DNA from: Dreissena polymorpha
Lineage: Eukaryota > Mollusca > Bivalvia > Myida > Dreissenidae
Reading direction: 5' to 3'
NCBI RefSeq assembly: GCF_020536995.1
Contig: NC_068367.1
Span: 67,467,192 to 67,531,191 of the forward strand
Length of the DNA: 64,000 bases
The notes below the pieces were generated by a model, which saw only the letters and a list, made by a program, of their open reading frames with translations, did no database searches and was not told where the DNA came from. Positions 35,101-46,331 of the stretch are shown here, in pieces. The translations under genes and the position numbers were made by a program. Within the stretch, counting starts at the first letter, position 1; each line of letters starts with the position of its first letter.

Positions 35101-35466
35101 CCCAGTCTTGATAAGTTACATAAATAAATTTTTATTCTTGCCCATACCTCCCTCTGGCTCTTAATGTAACATGAAAACCTATTATCTATGTCTTGTGATA
35201 GAAAGCAACTGGACAAGCACACAAAGAATTCTCTTTGTTTTAATTGTTCGTTGTTTTTGTTTATTTTGTTTTTTTTTTCTGGTGTTTTTTTTCTTTCCCT
35301 TTATTCCATTGTATATGTCAAGATGAAATGTTTACTATTTTGCACATACCATCACTTTTACACAAAACACCAAAACATATAATACTTTCATTGACCTATG
35401 TCCTATAATAAAAAAACAACTGGACAGACACTCTAAAAATAATCATGTACTCAACCATCTTATTAT
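32182..35466 (+). repeat. 3.3-kb LINE inter-ORF region made of serial tandem duplications, left arm
   Basis: Five local duplications follow one another: TACTACTGGTATATTGCAAT at 32,358, 32,467 and 32,625; TTTTGCAAATGCAG at 33,695 and 33,777; a ~207-bp pair starting CCTGCAGATGAAAT at 34,081 and 34,287; ATTTGATAGTAT-ACACTGTAAAC near 34,487 and 34,791; and CAACTGGACA-GCAC/ACAC near 35,207 and 35,418. A TG/TA-rich microsatellite lies at 33,105-33,290. No convincing ORF; frames over the microsatellite are artefacts. Confidence 0.75.
33105..33290. repeat. TGTA/TATG-rich microsatellite, left arm
   Basis: Interrupted TATG, TGTG and TATA runs. Partner at about 57,309-57,490 in reverse complement. The Tyr/Cys- or Thr/His-rich frames here are low-complexity artefacts. 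Confidence 0.9.
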
Positions 35467-38400
35467 ATGAGTATTAAAATTTTACTTAAATGTAAAAGGG
35501 CTAAAAAAAAAACAATAACAAAAACGTATAAAAATCTTCAAATGGTTAGATGAAAAAATATAGCATATGCCTTTTAAAAGAATGTCACTTAACACATACT
35601 TTAGCACAAACCATAAAAGATGAATGGGATGGAGACATCTATCTCAGTGGACAACATACTAATAAACAAGGCATCGCCTTTCTGATAAAAAAATATAGGG
35701 ATCACAATTGAAAACTTTAACGAAATAATAACTGGTAGACAAGCAAGTATAGATATTAAATACACGAAACACAATTAACATTAATCAACGTTACGGCCCT
35801 AACATAGATGATTCCACTTTTTACGAAACATTACAATCCTTTATAATAATAACCAAGATAAAAACATTATAGTCGGTGGTGATTTCAATACTATTCTTAA
35901 CCCATTATTAGATAAAAAGAAGGGAAAGCTTTATCTCATCCTAAAATAGAAACATTTTAAATAACATAATTGAAAACTACAATATGATAGACATATGGCG
36001 TACAATATATCCAAACGAAAGCAAATTCACCTGGCACTCAAACACAAAACCAACAATATTTTGTAGATTAGACTATTTTTTAATATCTGAGTCTCTTTGC
36101 ACATTATTGACACATGTAACATAAAACCAGGATTTATGACTGACCCCTCTCTAGTTGAACTTAAACTGCACAATACAACCTGAAAGAGGCCCAGGATACT
36201 TTAACATTAACAACACATCTTATTAGATACACAATATCAAACACAAATAAACAGGAAATATTAAATACAGTTCAAATAATAAATGCAAACCCAAACACCT
36301 TATGTGAAGTAATTAAAGGAAATATACGTAACACAACAATTAGATACACATCATTTAACCAAAGAAACACACAAACTTGAAACTGAAACCATCAAAACCA
36401 TTGAACCCTTAAAAAACAATTGCATTTAAAAACACAAATGATACCAACGACATTGAAAATGAAATAACATTAAACAAACAACATTAGATGGAATCTATCA
36501 TACACATCTCAATGGAATAATACTAAGAGCGCGTGCCAGCATGTTGAACACAATGAAAAAAATACAAAATACTTCGCAAACATTGAAAAACGTAAAAGTG
36601 AACAAAAAACTGTACACAAATTAGTAGTCAATGGCAAAGATATAACAAACAGAACTCAAATACTTGAAGAACAACGTTTATTTTTCGAATCCCTCTATAA
36701 ACAAAAAAATGTTGAAAATAACACTTTAAAAAAAATACACATCACGTTTTTAAATCAAGAAGAAGAACTATTGTGTGACGGATTACTAAATGAATATGAA
36801 CGTGGATTAGCACTAAAAGAAATGCAAAAGTCCAGGATCTGATGGCATCACCATTGAGTTTTATAAAATATTTTGGAATGATATCAAAACACATTTAATT
36901 TAATCACTAAACTATTCATATAATAATGAAAACCTAACTACGCTTCAAAAACAAGGTATAATATAGCTCACTCCAAAACCAAGAAAAAACTTAGAATCCT
37001 TATCGAACTGGCGCCCAATTAGTTTACTAAACAATGATTATAAAATTGCAACTCAAAGGATAGCAAACATAATAAAAAAATATTACCATCAATCATTTCA
37101 AAATCTCAATCTGGTTTCATAAAGGACGTTACATAGGTGAAAACGTTCGTCTTATCCAAGAATGCATAAACTATTTCAACAATTCAAATAATCCTGGTCT
37201 AATATTATTTCAGACTTCGAAAAGGCATTGATTCGCTTGATCATTCAGTTATGTTCTCTTGCTTAGAAAATATGAACTTTGGTAAAAGTTTCATTCAATG
37301 GATCAAACTATTCTATACCGATATTAACAGTTTAATCATTAACAATGGCTTCTTTTCAAACAGTTTTAACATCGAACGAGGGTTTCGACAAGGATGTCCA
37401 CTCATCCATCTCTATTTATTATCTGAATCGAGTATCTATCACGTCACATCCAATCAAATAAACACATAAAAGGCATATCACTAGAACCTGACGAAGAAAT
37501 CAAACAGTCCCCTATTTGCTGACGATGCAACTTATTTTTAACGACAATTACGATTCTTTCCATACCTTATAGAATCGCTAACCCTTTACGGAATGACATC
37601 GGATCTGAAACTAAACACAAGTAAATGTACTGTGCTACGAGTAGGTAAATTAAAACAAAGTAATGTCCAATATAAAAAAGAAATGAAATTTAATTGGACA
37701 TCCGATGAAGCCACAACGTTAGGAATTACTTTCACAAATAATGAAAAGGATACAGTTCTTAAAAACAAACCTAATTACAGAATTTTTAAAACTGCTTAAA
37801 ATCATGCATCACCGTAAACTTACATTAATCGGAAAAAAAACAGTATTGAAAACGTTGCACTTCCTAAATTAATTTATGTATAACAGTCCCAAATCCACCA
37901 AATGATGTTATTAACGATATAAAATCAGCAATATTTAATTTCATATGGGACGGTAAGCCTGATAAATAAAAACGAACTCAGTTAATTCAATCTGTATAAA
38001 ATGGAGGTATCCAATTAACGAACATTGACTCATTCTTGAATGCAATCAGGCAGCTGGGTTAAAGATACCTAGATAATACAATACGAGTAAATGGAAATTA
38101 TTCTGTCCAAAATCCTAAAAAATATGTGACTCCTGACTCTTTGAATGTAACATCAGCAATACTATCTTACATGAAATTGCAACGAAAACTATTTCTGTCT
38201 GATTTTCATAACCTAGAACCCAAACCAGCAGTAAAACTATTATATAGAACAATAAAGACATAACTTCAAACAATAAAGATTGGTTTGAACGAAGCATTAA
38301 ATATGTCGACCATTTATATGACTACAGCATTAAGGATTTCTACTCTTTTAAATGATATATGCTACATATACGGAATACCTTCAAATAATTTTTGCTGAAG

Positions 38401-38564
38401 TACTATACATTAATCAAAGCATACATACAATTAAATCTGAAATCAATACATATATCACCATGTTACTCAAACAATATTCTAGAAACATACTCGGGAGAAA
38501 AAAAAACTACTAAAATATGTACACAAGACAAATTAAAAACCCTACAGAAAACTCAAAACCCAAA
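35467..38564 (+). pseudogene. LINE ORF2 (endonuclease-reverse transcriptase), left arm, broken and truncated
   Basis: ORF2 nicks target DNA with an APE-type endonuclease and copies its RNA there. The start MSIKI is followed by endonuclease blocks: KECHLTHT, GGDFNTILNPL near 35,880, and IDIWRTIYPNESKFTWHSNT near 35,990. Reverse transcriptase blocks follow: NWRPISLLNNDYK (37,010), FIKG/GRYIGENVRLIQECINYF (37,120-37,180) and FRQGCP (37,384), with the catalytic ADDA around 37,518. One long open piece is 37,251-37,469. The frame shifts many times, mostly by single lost bases, and the copy ends at the gap before the C-terminal zinc knuckle. Confidence 0.85.
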
Positions 38565-38664
38565 NNNNNNNNNNNNNNNNNNNNNNNNNNNNNNNNNNNN
38601 NNNNNNNNNNNNNNNNNNNNNNNNNNNNNNNNNNNNNNNNNNNNNNNNNNNNNNNNNNNNNNNN
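38565..38664. other. Assembly gap of exactly 100 N
   Basis: A fixed-length run of 100 N is the usual placeholder for a scaffold join of unknown size, so the sequences left and right were not joined by reads. Confidence 0.98.
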
Positions 38665-38736
38665 AATATGTTGAAAAAGTAGCTAAAATCAAGCAATTAG
38701 TAACATTTTGTCGTCAATCGCAGATCTGAATCCAAT

Positions 38737-39189
38737 GTGAGCCTTGCCCCTTCTCGAGCAGGCAGCGCTCACGCCTGCAGATGTCCTTTCGGGTGTTGTA
38801 AACAACTACAGGGCCCGTCCATAAACAACAGAAAACGGCAAACAATTCAAGTGTTTGTTATTCAAAGTGTAATATTGCTGATTTCCGATGAAAGAATTGA
38901 CTATTTGTGCAAAATTCATTTCAGTTTGATGGTTTTAAAAAGGTTTCTTTCTCATCGAGACGTTGGCTTGCGCGTGTCGGGCGAGGAGGAAAACTCCATG
39001 TTTGGACTGCCGGGGCAATGCGGAGAATTTATCCCCAGCCTGCCTTTCAGGTCAGGATGCAATCGTTTCACAAAAGTCTATAAAAATGAGCTAAAACAAC
39101 GAAAGGTCGAGGAAACGTGCAGCTGTGCACTAAATCACGCAGTTCGCACGGAAAATGTGGCAACGTGCAGCTTTTTAATGCTTGTTTAA
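38737..39189 (+). CDS. Orphan ORF of 150 codons
   Basis: Not recognised. The frame begins MSLAPSRAGSAHACRCPFGC and has ten or more Cys. A hydrophobic stretch (VFVIQSVILLI) lies near residues 39-49. Pairs include CRCPFGCC, a CSCALNHAV stretch, and a final TENVATCSF. It is the longest uninterrupted frame with non-repetitive composition in the spacer and is GC-richer than its surroundings. No splice sites, TIRs or known motifs anchor it, and chance cannot be excluded. It starts about 70 bp after the scaffold gap. Confidence 0.3.
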   Translation: MSLAPSRAGSAHACRCPFGCCKQLQGPSINNRKRQTIQVFVIQSVILLISDERIDYLCKIHFSLMVLKRFLSHRDVGLRVSGEEENSMFGLPGQCGEFIPSLPFRSGCNRFTKVYKNELKQRKVEETCSCALNHAVRTENVATCSFLMLV

Positions 39190-41877
39190 GCATTTGGGCT
39201 TAAACTATTGAGTCGTTTTTTCTGTCATGTTATAGCTAATAAATAAAACATTATCAATTATTTTTCAATATGCACTTCAGGCGAAGGAAAAAAGGTTATT
39301 TTTAAGTGCAAAATGACACGCGCTAAGAACTGAATCTTCTGAAATTTGAATTTCCCTCGCTGCAAAGTTTACAGAGCGTCTACGCATGCTCTTGAAAATT
39401 TGATCGATAATCACCGCCGATAAGACGGGATTTCAGTTCATATCGGCCGTTATATAGTGTTTGAGAAATAGTGGCGAATTTCGCGCGGTAAAAGAAATCA
39501 TGTTTAAAATAAAACATGGGATATCTCCCAAAGACGAATATTAATTGTAATATACATGTATTATCCATAAGAAGTTAAACTCGTGTGTGCTATTCTATTT
39601 TCCACAGCAATTTCGCAAAGTGTTTTCATGAATGTATGACACTCATTACTTCATTCAAACACTTCTTTCTTTGAAAAGCACACAATCCTTTGAAAACGTC
39701 CAATATTTTAATTTCATTGAATTCGTTGATTATTGTAAAGTATTACAAATATCATTTTTTAATACCAATCGAACGTTCAGTTTTTTGCACCTGTTTGTGT
39801 TTCTTTTGCAAGATTTTATTAACCATTCGCCAATTGTTGAAAACAGTTTATAGCAATGATGATTTGGTAAAAAAAGGACTTAACATTACAACTTTAAATC
39901 ATATTTGTAAAATACTGCATTTAATACTTTATTTAACAAGTATTAACCAATATCACTAAATAAAACATAGCTATCAAGTACTGGGTACAGTCGGTGGTAT
40001 GCCCTTGATTTACTATGTTGAAATTATGTTTTTGTTCTTTGTGGTTTATATTCATCCCGGCGTTTTTGCATTACCACTCTAAAAACAGTATGGGTCATTC
40101 TTATTGCGGCCATGAATGAGTTAAGACTCATTGTTAAGTTGCAAAGAAAAATCACAATTCAAGCTATAAAAAATGCTGCACAATTGGGACTGAATTAAAA
40201 AACACAATGAAGTGAAAAGAGTATTGTTGCTTTTTCGTTTCACTTTTATGAGCGTATTTTAAGAATAAGGCATTCATTGGTGAGATGTTGATTTATGTCT
40301 TTTTGTTTCAGAAAAAAGAATCACACGAAGAAACTATATCATTCATCTTGAACAGTCAGTTATGTTTTATTAAGACATACCTGATGGTGATAAACAAGAA
40401 ATGACTGTCCATATTCATGTTAAGGCATAATATCAATACACACGTTTGATATTCCATGAGATACACATGATTTTTGTGGCAGCGTTTTATACTCAACTCA
40501 TCCTATCCAAATTTGTTGCAAAGCACTGTCTATTTAGTGCCTTTCTGATTTTTTTAGTTTGATTATAACGTTTTTGTCTAATGAGGTATGTGTACTTAAT
40601 TTAAAGTTTGACATACCATAAACACTATTTAAATTGCTTGACAGTTTTACCAAGATCTCAGTTGAAATCACGATTTGTGTTGTATTGTTCAACTTGTCTG
40701 GTATTATATAAGCGATTGGTCACTACAATTGCTAAATTGTCCCTATACTTGAATACGTATGTGATTTATACAGGAAAAAAACTACATTAAATTTAAGGTT
40801 ATACAGAAAACAATCTGGTCAGATTGCATTGTTAATACTGTTGTCAAATTGTTTAAGTGCACTTTACAAAACATGTAACAAACAATTATCAATTTCTCAA
40901 TCATTCCAACTTACAACCATCAATATGTTTCCCCATCTTTTTCGCAACCATTATTTACAAATTCACGCTTATGAGCACAGATTTTGATCAAGCAGGACTT
41001 AATTCGGTACACAATAATACATAAATAATTATACAGTTATGATAGTAAACTAGGCTTATCAAACTGGTATAAAGAAATGATTAATCCAAACATGTTAAAT
41101 CTGCCCACGGAAAATCATGAAGAAAAAACAATCTCTAGTCATAAATCCTTTTAATAATTCAATAAACGGCAGAAGGAAAATTCAAACTTTGAACAAAGAG
41201 TTGTTGGTTTAAACAATATTATTTACATTTAATAGCTATGTGTATAAAACATGTAAGCAATATAATACAATGGAGACATACATGCTACTTTTGACGATTT
41301 ATGCTTACATTATGACTGTAAAGTGTACATTACAGAACGGAGATGAAAGCTGAGGCTTATGCTATGCTAGACATTTTCTATAATGTATCCTTGATTGTAA
41401 CGTGTACTTTTAGGCAACCGCACGAAAGTTCTAGCATTAATTGCAAGGGCACGCTCGTTTGCCCAAAACGAATATGCCATAACCATACTGCAGTCGAGAC
41501 TCGAAGATCTTGTATAATCTTTGAAAAACATTTTATTTCATATACTACTATCATTAACAACTCACAACTCTGAATAAAACGAAAGCATTCAGCCCGAAAC
41601 ACTTCAATACACTCAGTTCGTATTGCAGGTGATAATAATCAGAATTACTTTGTTTCCATAAAGAATAATTCAATTGTAAATACATATGTTTATCTATGTT
41701 AACGCTATTTATAGTTTCAAATAAACTCGGTTTATAACATATACATGGTAATTCACAAAGTGGCAGATTCAACGGGGTTTTCCCGGTGTTACCAACAGGC
41801 TTGACAGAATGTAAACACACCGTTAAGAACTTTATCTTGCGAATATCTCAAGTTTATTGAAATACGTTTGCACAAAT
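39190..41877. other. Intergenic region
   Basis: AT-rich. Frames up to 89 codons occur in both directions without recognisable motifs. Nothing else is supported. Confidence 0.4.
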
Positions 41878-42885
41878 CTTTAGTGCATAACAGACATCTT
41901 AAGGTATAATAGTGCGTACAAGACATCTTAAGGTATAATAGTGCGTACAGACATCTTAGGTCTAATGTTACATCTTAAGGTATAATAGTGCGTACAGACA
42001 TCTTAAGGTATAATAGGCGTACAAGACATCTTAAGGTATAATAGTGCGTACAAGACATCTTAAGGTATAATAGTGCGTACAAGAGCATCTTAAGGTATAA
42101 TAGTGCGTACAGACATCTTAAGGTATAATAGTGCGTACAAGACATCTTAAGGTATAATAGTGCGTACAGACATCTAGTTATAGTGCGTACAAGACATCTT
42201 AAGGTATAATAGTGCGTACAAGACATCTTAAGGTATAATAGTGCGTACAAGACATCTTAAGGTATAATAGTGCGTACAAGACATCTTAAGGTATAATAGT
42301 GCGTACAAGACATCTTAAGGTATAATAGTGCGTACAAGACATCTTAAGGTATAATAGTGCGTACAAGACATCTTAAGGTATAATAGTGCGTACAAGACAT
42401 CTTAAGGTATAATAGTGCGTACAAGACATCTTAAGGTATAATAGTGCGTACAAGACATCTTAAGGTATAATAGTGCGTACAAGACATCTAAAGGTATAAT
42501 AGTGCGTACAAGACATCTTAAGGTATAATAGTGCGTACAAGACATTTTAAGGTATAATAGTGCGTACAAGACATCTTAAGGTATAATAGTGCGTACAAGA
42601 CATCTTAAGGTATAATAGTGCGTACAAGACATCTTAAGGTATAATAGTGCGTACAAGACATCTTAAGGTATGATAGTGCGTACAAGACATCTTAAGGTAT
42701 AATAGTGCGTACAAGACATCTTAAGGTATAATAGTGCGTACAAGACATCTTAAGGTATAATAGTGCGTACAAGACATCTTAAGGTATAATAGTGCGTACA
42801 AGACATCTTAAGGTATGATAGTGCGTACAAGACATCTTAAGGTATAATAGTGCATACAAAACACCTTAAGGTATGATAATAAGTC
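41878..42885. repeat. 29-bp minisatellite, about 34 copies
   Basis: The unit ACATCTTAAGGTATAATAGT plus GCGTACAAG repeats head to tail. Units from about 42,200 on are nearly identical. Those before it show one- and two-base losses and a partial unit near 42,170. A 91-codon Tyr/Leu/Cys frame on the minus strand is a by-product. Confidence 0.97.
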
Positions 42886-43230
42886 CTTGAATGCGCCAGA
42901 ATTGTTGACAGAATTTCACGTGGCGTGAAGCATAGTTGTGTACAATTAATGCAGAAGACTGATTTTTTTAAACAAGAACACAGGCTTATTAAATAAAGTA
43001 ATTCCGATGTATTTCACATTGCCATAAGCAGCATAAAAATCTCCCTTTTATGTACTAGTTAAAATTCTTAAGAAAAATAATTTTAAAAAGTTATTTGAAA
43101 TAAAGCACCACTAACCGTCGTGTATACGTCCATAAAGTTTACAAGGGGGAACCCCACAAAGTCGCGTGATCATGCACCCTGTTTCGCGGGTCAGGCAGGA
43201 ATTACTCACATAAACCTTGGAACTCAAAAT
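42886..43230. other. Unassigned AT-rich DNA
   Basis: No feature seen. Confidence 0.4.
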
Positions 43231-43494
43231 ATGAGTCGCGTTTTGATAAAACTGGGCTTAATGCATGTGCGTAAAGTGTCGTCCCATATTAGCCTGTGCA
43301 GTCCGCACAGGCTTATCAGGGACGACTCTTTCCGCCTAAACTTGATTATCGGTAAGGAGGACTTGCTTGAAACTAAAAGTACCTTACACGCGGTAAGTGT
43401 CGTTCCTGATTAGCCTGTGCGGACTACACATGCTAATCTGGGACGACACTTTACGCAGATGCATTTTGCCCAGTTTTCTAAGAACACGACTCAT
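43231..43494. repeat. GCCTGTGC-hairpin MITE, copy 2
   Basis: Inverted ends ATGAGTCGCGTTTTGA and (inward) ATGAGTCGTGTTCTTA. Internal hairpin TGTGCAGTCCGCACA and the inverted GTCGTCCC / GGGACGAC blocks match the copies at 13,991 and 49,905. Confidence 0.88.
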
Positions 43495-44329
43495 ATGTTT
43501 TCTATAATATATAATACAGGAGAAACTAGGCGTCAGGAAAACGGAGAATTCTTTTACACGTGTTCGTTTGATCTTTTTTCATTGTATAAAAACATAACTA
43601 TAATATTTGGAATAGTCTAAATAATGTATTATAGAAGTAGAACATCGAATAAAATCTGTGTAAACACTGTAAATCAAACCTTGGACCTCGTTTTATCAAA
43701 TCAACGCTCTATCTTTACAACTCGGTGGCTTTTTGTAAAATACATCGCGTATTTGATTTCTATCAAGTTTTGATTTTGACACGCCTTTTCGTAATTCTCC
43801 GCACATACTCGGAAAAGGTTCGGATTGACGGTCATTTGCGAAATTAGGTGATTACAAAGTTTTGCCCATAATAGCAGACACATTATGCGTTTTAAACGTC
43901 TCAGTGCAGTAAGTGCATTAATTACATTATATAACATAATACTGTTTCCAGATTTTTGTCTTGGAGATAAATATACATGTATAATGTATTATAAATACAG
44001 TCAATTCTCATAAAACCCCAAAATGTTTGACTTTTTTAAACATAGTATTTAATTAAATTGCACAAATTGTTCATATGGCTGATTCGCCAGATAACAACAA
44101 CAACAACAACAACTGGTGTTGTTCCTATTGCTTTAACGTCATACATGTATTTTAAGTTTGGATTAATTTGATAAATAGAAAGATAACATTCTTTATGAAA
44201 TACGTGTTAAAATCAATGTAGATTTTAACTTGACATATATAATAACAATACATGCTTACTTAAACAAGGATATCAGTAAACTGATGGATGCTCCCCATTG
44301 ATGCTTTGTCGATATATGGTTTAATAGTG
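43495..44329. other. Intergenic DNA with an (AAC)n run
   Basis: A short AAC microsatellite lies at about 44,094-44,113. No gene is supported. Confidence 0.5.
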
Positions 44330-45760
44330 TGGAAAAAAAGTATGACATTGAGAAAATCTATTATTAGCCTCATTGACCTTGATCCAGTGACCTCAAACCT
44401 CATCAAAACGGTAGAGTTCCATGCAAGGTACCTACATGGCAAATATGTAAGAGATCGGTAAAGTATTGAAGTCGCTATTAGAAACTGTAACAATAGCGTG
44501 ACGGAAAATCTATTATTAGCCTCCTTGACATTGACCCCAGTGACCTCAAACCTCATCAAAAGGTGAAGTCCATCCAAGGTACCTACATGGCACATATGTA
44601 AGAGATCGGTAAAGTATTGAAGGTCCGATGAGAAACTGTCACAAAAGCGTGACGGAAAATCTATTATTAGCTTTGATGACCTTGTCCCCAGTGACCTCAA
44701 ACTTCATCAAAGGTAGAGGTCCATGCAACGTACCTACATGGAATATATGTAAGAGATCGGTAAAGTATTGAGGGCCCTATGAGAAACTGTAACAGAAGCG
44801 TGACGGAAAATCTATTATTAGCCTCGATGACATTGACCCCAGTGACCTCAAACGTCATCAAAAGGTAGAGGTCCATGCAAGGTACCTACATTGCAAATAT
44901 ATAAGAGCTCGGTAAAGTAATGAAGGCGCTAATAGAAACTTTGAAACAAGCGTGACAGAAAATCTATAATTAGCCTCAATGACCTTGACATTGAACCCAG
45001 TGACCTCAAACCTCATGAAAAGGTACAGTTCCATGCAAGGTGCCTACATGCCAAATATATAAGAGATCGGTAAAGTATTGAATGTGCTATTAGAAACTGT
45101 AACAAAAGCGTGACAGAAAAATCTATCATTAGCCTCAGTGACCTGGACCCCAGTGACCTCAAACCTCATCAAAAAGGTAGAGGTGCATGCAAGGTACCTA
45201 CATGGCAAATATGTAAGAGATCGGTAAAGTATTGAAGGCCCTATGAGAAACTGTAAAAAAAGTGTGACGGAAAATCTATTATTAGCCTTCGTGACATTGA
45301 CCCCAGTGACCTCAACCTCATCAAAAGGTAGAGGTCCATGCAAGGTGCCTACATTGCAAATATAAAAGATCGGTAAAGTATTGAATGTGCTATTAGAAAC
45401 TGTAACAAAAGCGTGACAGAAAATCTATTATGAGCCTCGATGACCTTGACCTTAAACCCAGTGACCTCAAACCTTATCAAAAGGTAGGGGTCCATGCAAG
45501 GTACGTACATGCTAAACATGAAAGAGATTGGTAAAGTATTGAAGGCCCTATGAGAAACTGTAACAAAAGCGTGACAGAAAATCTATTAAAAGCCTCGGCG
45601 ACCTTGACCTTGAACACAGTGACCTCAAACCTCATCAAAAGGTAGAGGTCCATGCAAGGTACCTACATGCCAAATATGAAAGAGATAGGTAAAGTATTGA
45701 AGGCGCTATGAGAAACGGTAGCAAAAGTGTGACGGAAGGAAGGAAGTAACCTCAAACTGG
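44330..45760. repeat. ~150-bp tandem array, about nine to ten units
   Basis: Each unit has CAGTGACCTCAAACCTCATC, then AGGTCCATGCAAGGTACCTA, AGAGATCGGTAAAGTATTGA, GAGAAACTGTAACAAAAGCG and TGACGGAAAATCTATTATTA. The CAGTGACCTCAAAC mark recurs about every 147-165 bp from 44,385 to about 45,620. Because the step is often a multiple of three, minus-strand frames of 146 and 99 codons run across units. Confidence 0.93.
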
Positions 45761-45771
45761 CAACTATATGC

Positions 45772-45815
45772 CCCCCCCATATATATATATATATATTTAT
45801 TTATATATATGGGGC
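45772..45815. repeat. (AT)n tract between inverted C/G runs
   Basis: A C-run with CATATATATATATAT is mirrored by TATATATATGGGG, giving a small AT-rich hairpin at the end of the ~150-bp array. Confidence 0.7.
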
Positions 45816-46001
45816 GCATAAAAATATAAAGTCGATGCACGTGAAGATCAATTGCCCCCAGTTAAGCTACTATTCCATCTGTCGTATCCGCAACCGTATC
45901 CGCATCCGTATCCGCAAAATCATAATACGGACGCTATATTCCATTTATCCGCATACGTCGAACGTATCTTTCTTTTTTGGAAACACTTCTGAACCGAAAA
46001 C

Positions 46002-46331
46002 ATGTGTGCAGAAGAGGAGTTTTCCCATTTTTTGTTAATTGGTGCTGCTGTTGCTTACGCGAAGAAGTGTAAACGTAAACGAAAGCACAGGTGGTGGGCA
46101 CGTGCAATAGTAAGAAATCGCCAAACATTTGGAACTTACAACCATTTAGTTAAAGAACTTTAACTTGCTGATGAGGAGTTTAAACGTTACTTAAGACTAA
46201 ACAAACAACAATTTGGATACGTTCTCTCTCTAGTTGAAGAGTTTATTTCAAAGAAATCGGTTACAAGACAGACCATTGGAGCCAAACAAATAGCTTTCTT
46301 TTCCCGTTTCAAAACACAGAAAAATACCTGA
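46002..46331 (+). pseudogene. PIF/Harbinger-type (HARBI1-like) transposase N-terminal fragment
   Basis: Harbinger transposases (and the host HARBI1) are DDE nucleases with a typical N-terminal lead. From an ATG at 46,002 (MCAEEEFSHFL) the frame continues KRKRKHRWWARAIVRNRQ, then FGTYNHLVKEL. One in-frame TAA at 46,161 interrupts it, after which the same frame resumes LADEEFKRYLRLNKQQFGYV, LSLVEEFISKK and TRQTIGAKQ until a stop at 46,329. W-x-R-x-I-x-R-x-x-G/FGTY and F-x-x-Y-x-R-x-x-x-x-Q-F are hallmarks of the family. The catalytic DDE part is missing. Upstream, CCGTATCCGCATCCGTATCC-type subterminal repeats are common in such elements. Confidence 0.7.

Larger units (their letters stand above)
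25533..38564 (+). repeat. Left arm of a ~12-13-kb inverted duplication
   Basis: The arm is the reverse complement of 51,966-64,000. Anchors include TTGATTTAAGTTAAATATTT at 25,540 against the window end, the tRNA-Ile, the PHD-like tail, the palindrome array, the TG-rich microsatellite and both LINE ORFs. The arm ends at a 100-N gap, and its outer limit cannot be set because the partner runs off the window. It carries two insertions absent from the other arm (26,712-28,248 and 29,229-30,074) and lacks one segment present there (62,404-63,474). Confidence 0.95.
31183..38564 (+). mobile_element. L1/Tx1-type LINE, left-arm copy, cut by the assembly gap
   Basis: Contains ORF1 (31,288-32,181), a long inter-ORF region (32,182-35,466) and ORF2 (35,467 onward). 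The 3' end is missing at the N gap. The partner copy on the minus strand at 51,098-59,420 is complete to its poly(A). In the 35.4-38.5-kb part this copy has many single-base losses relative to the partner, breaking ORF2 repeatedly. Confidence 0.9.

Noticed and set aside
37586-37768. 60-codon minus-strand frame, with a twin at 52,788-52,970
   Set aside because: Antisense of the LINE reverse transcriptase; present in both arms only because the LINE is.
41975-42250. 91-codon repetitive minus-strand frame (ALLYLKMSCTHYYTLRC type)
   Set aside because: It is the translation of the 29-bp minisatellite where its length slips.
41878-42885. CRISPR array
   Set aside because: Units are contiguous with no spacers, and the window is eukaryotic.
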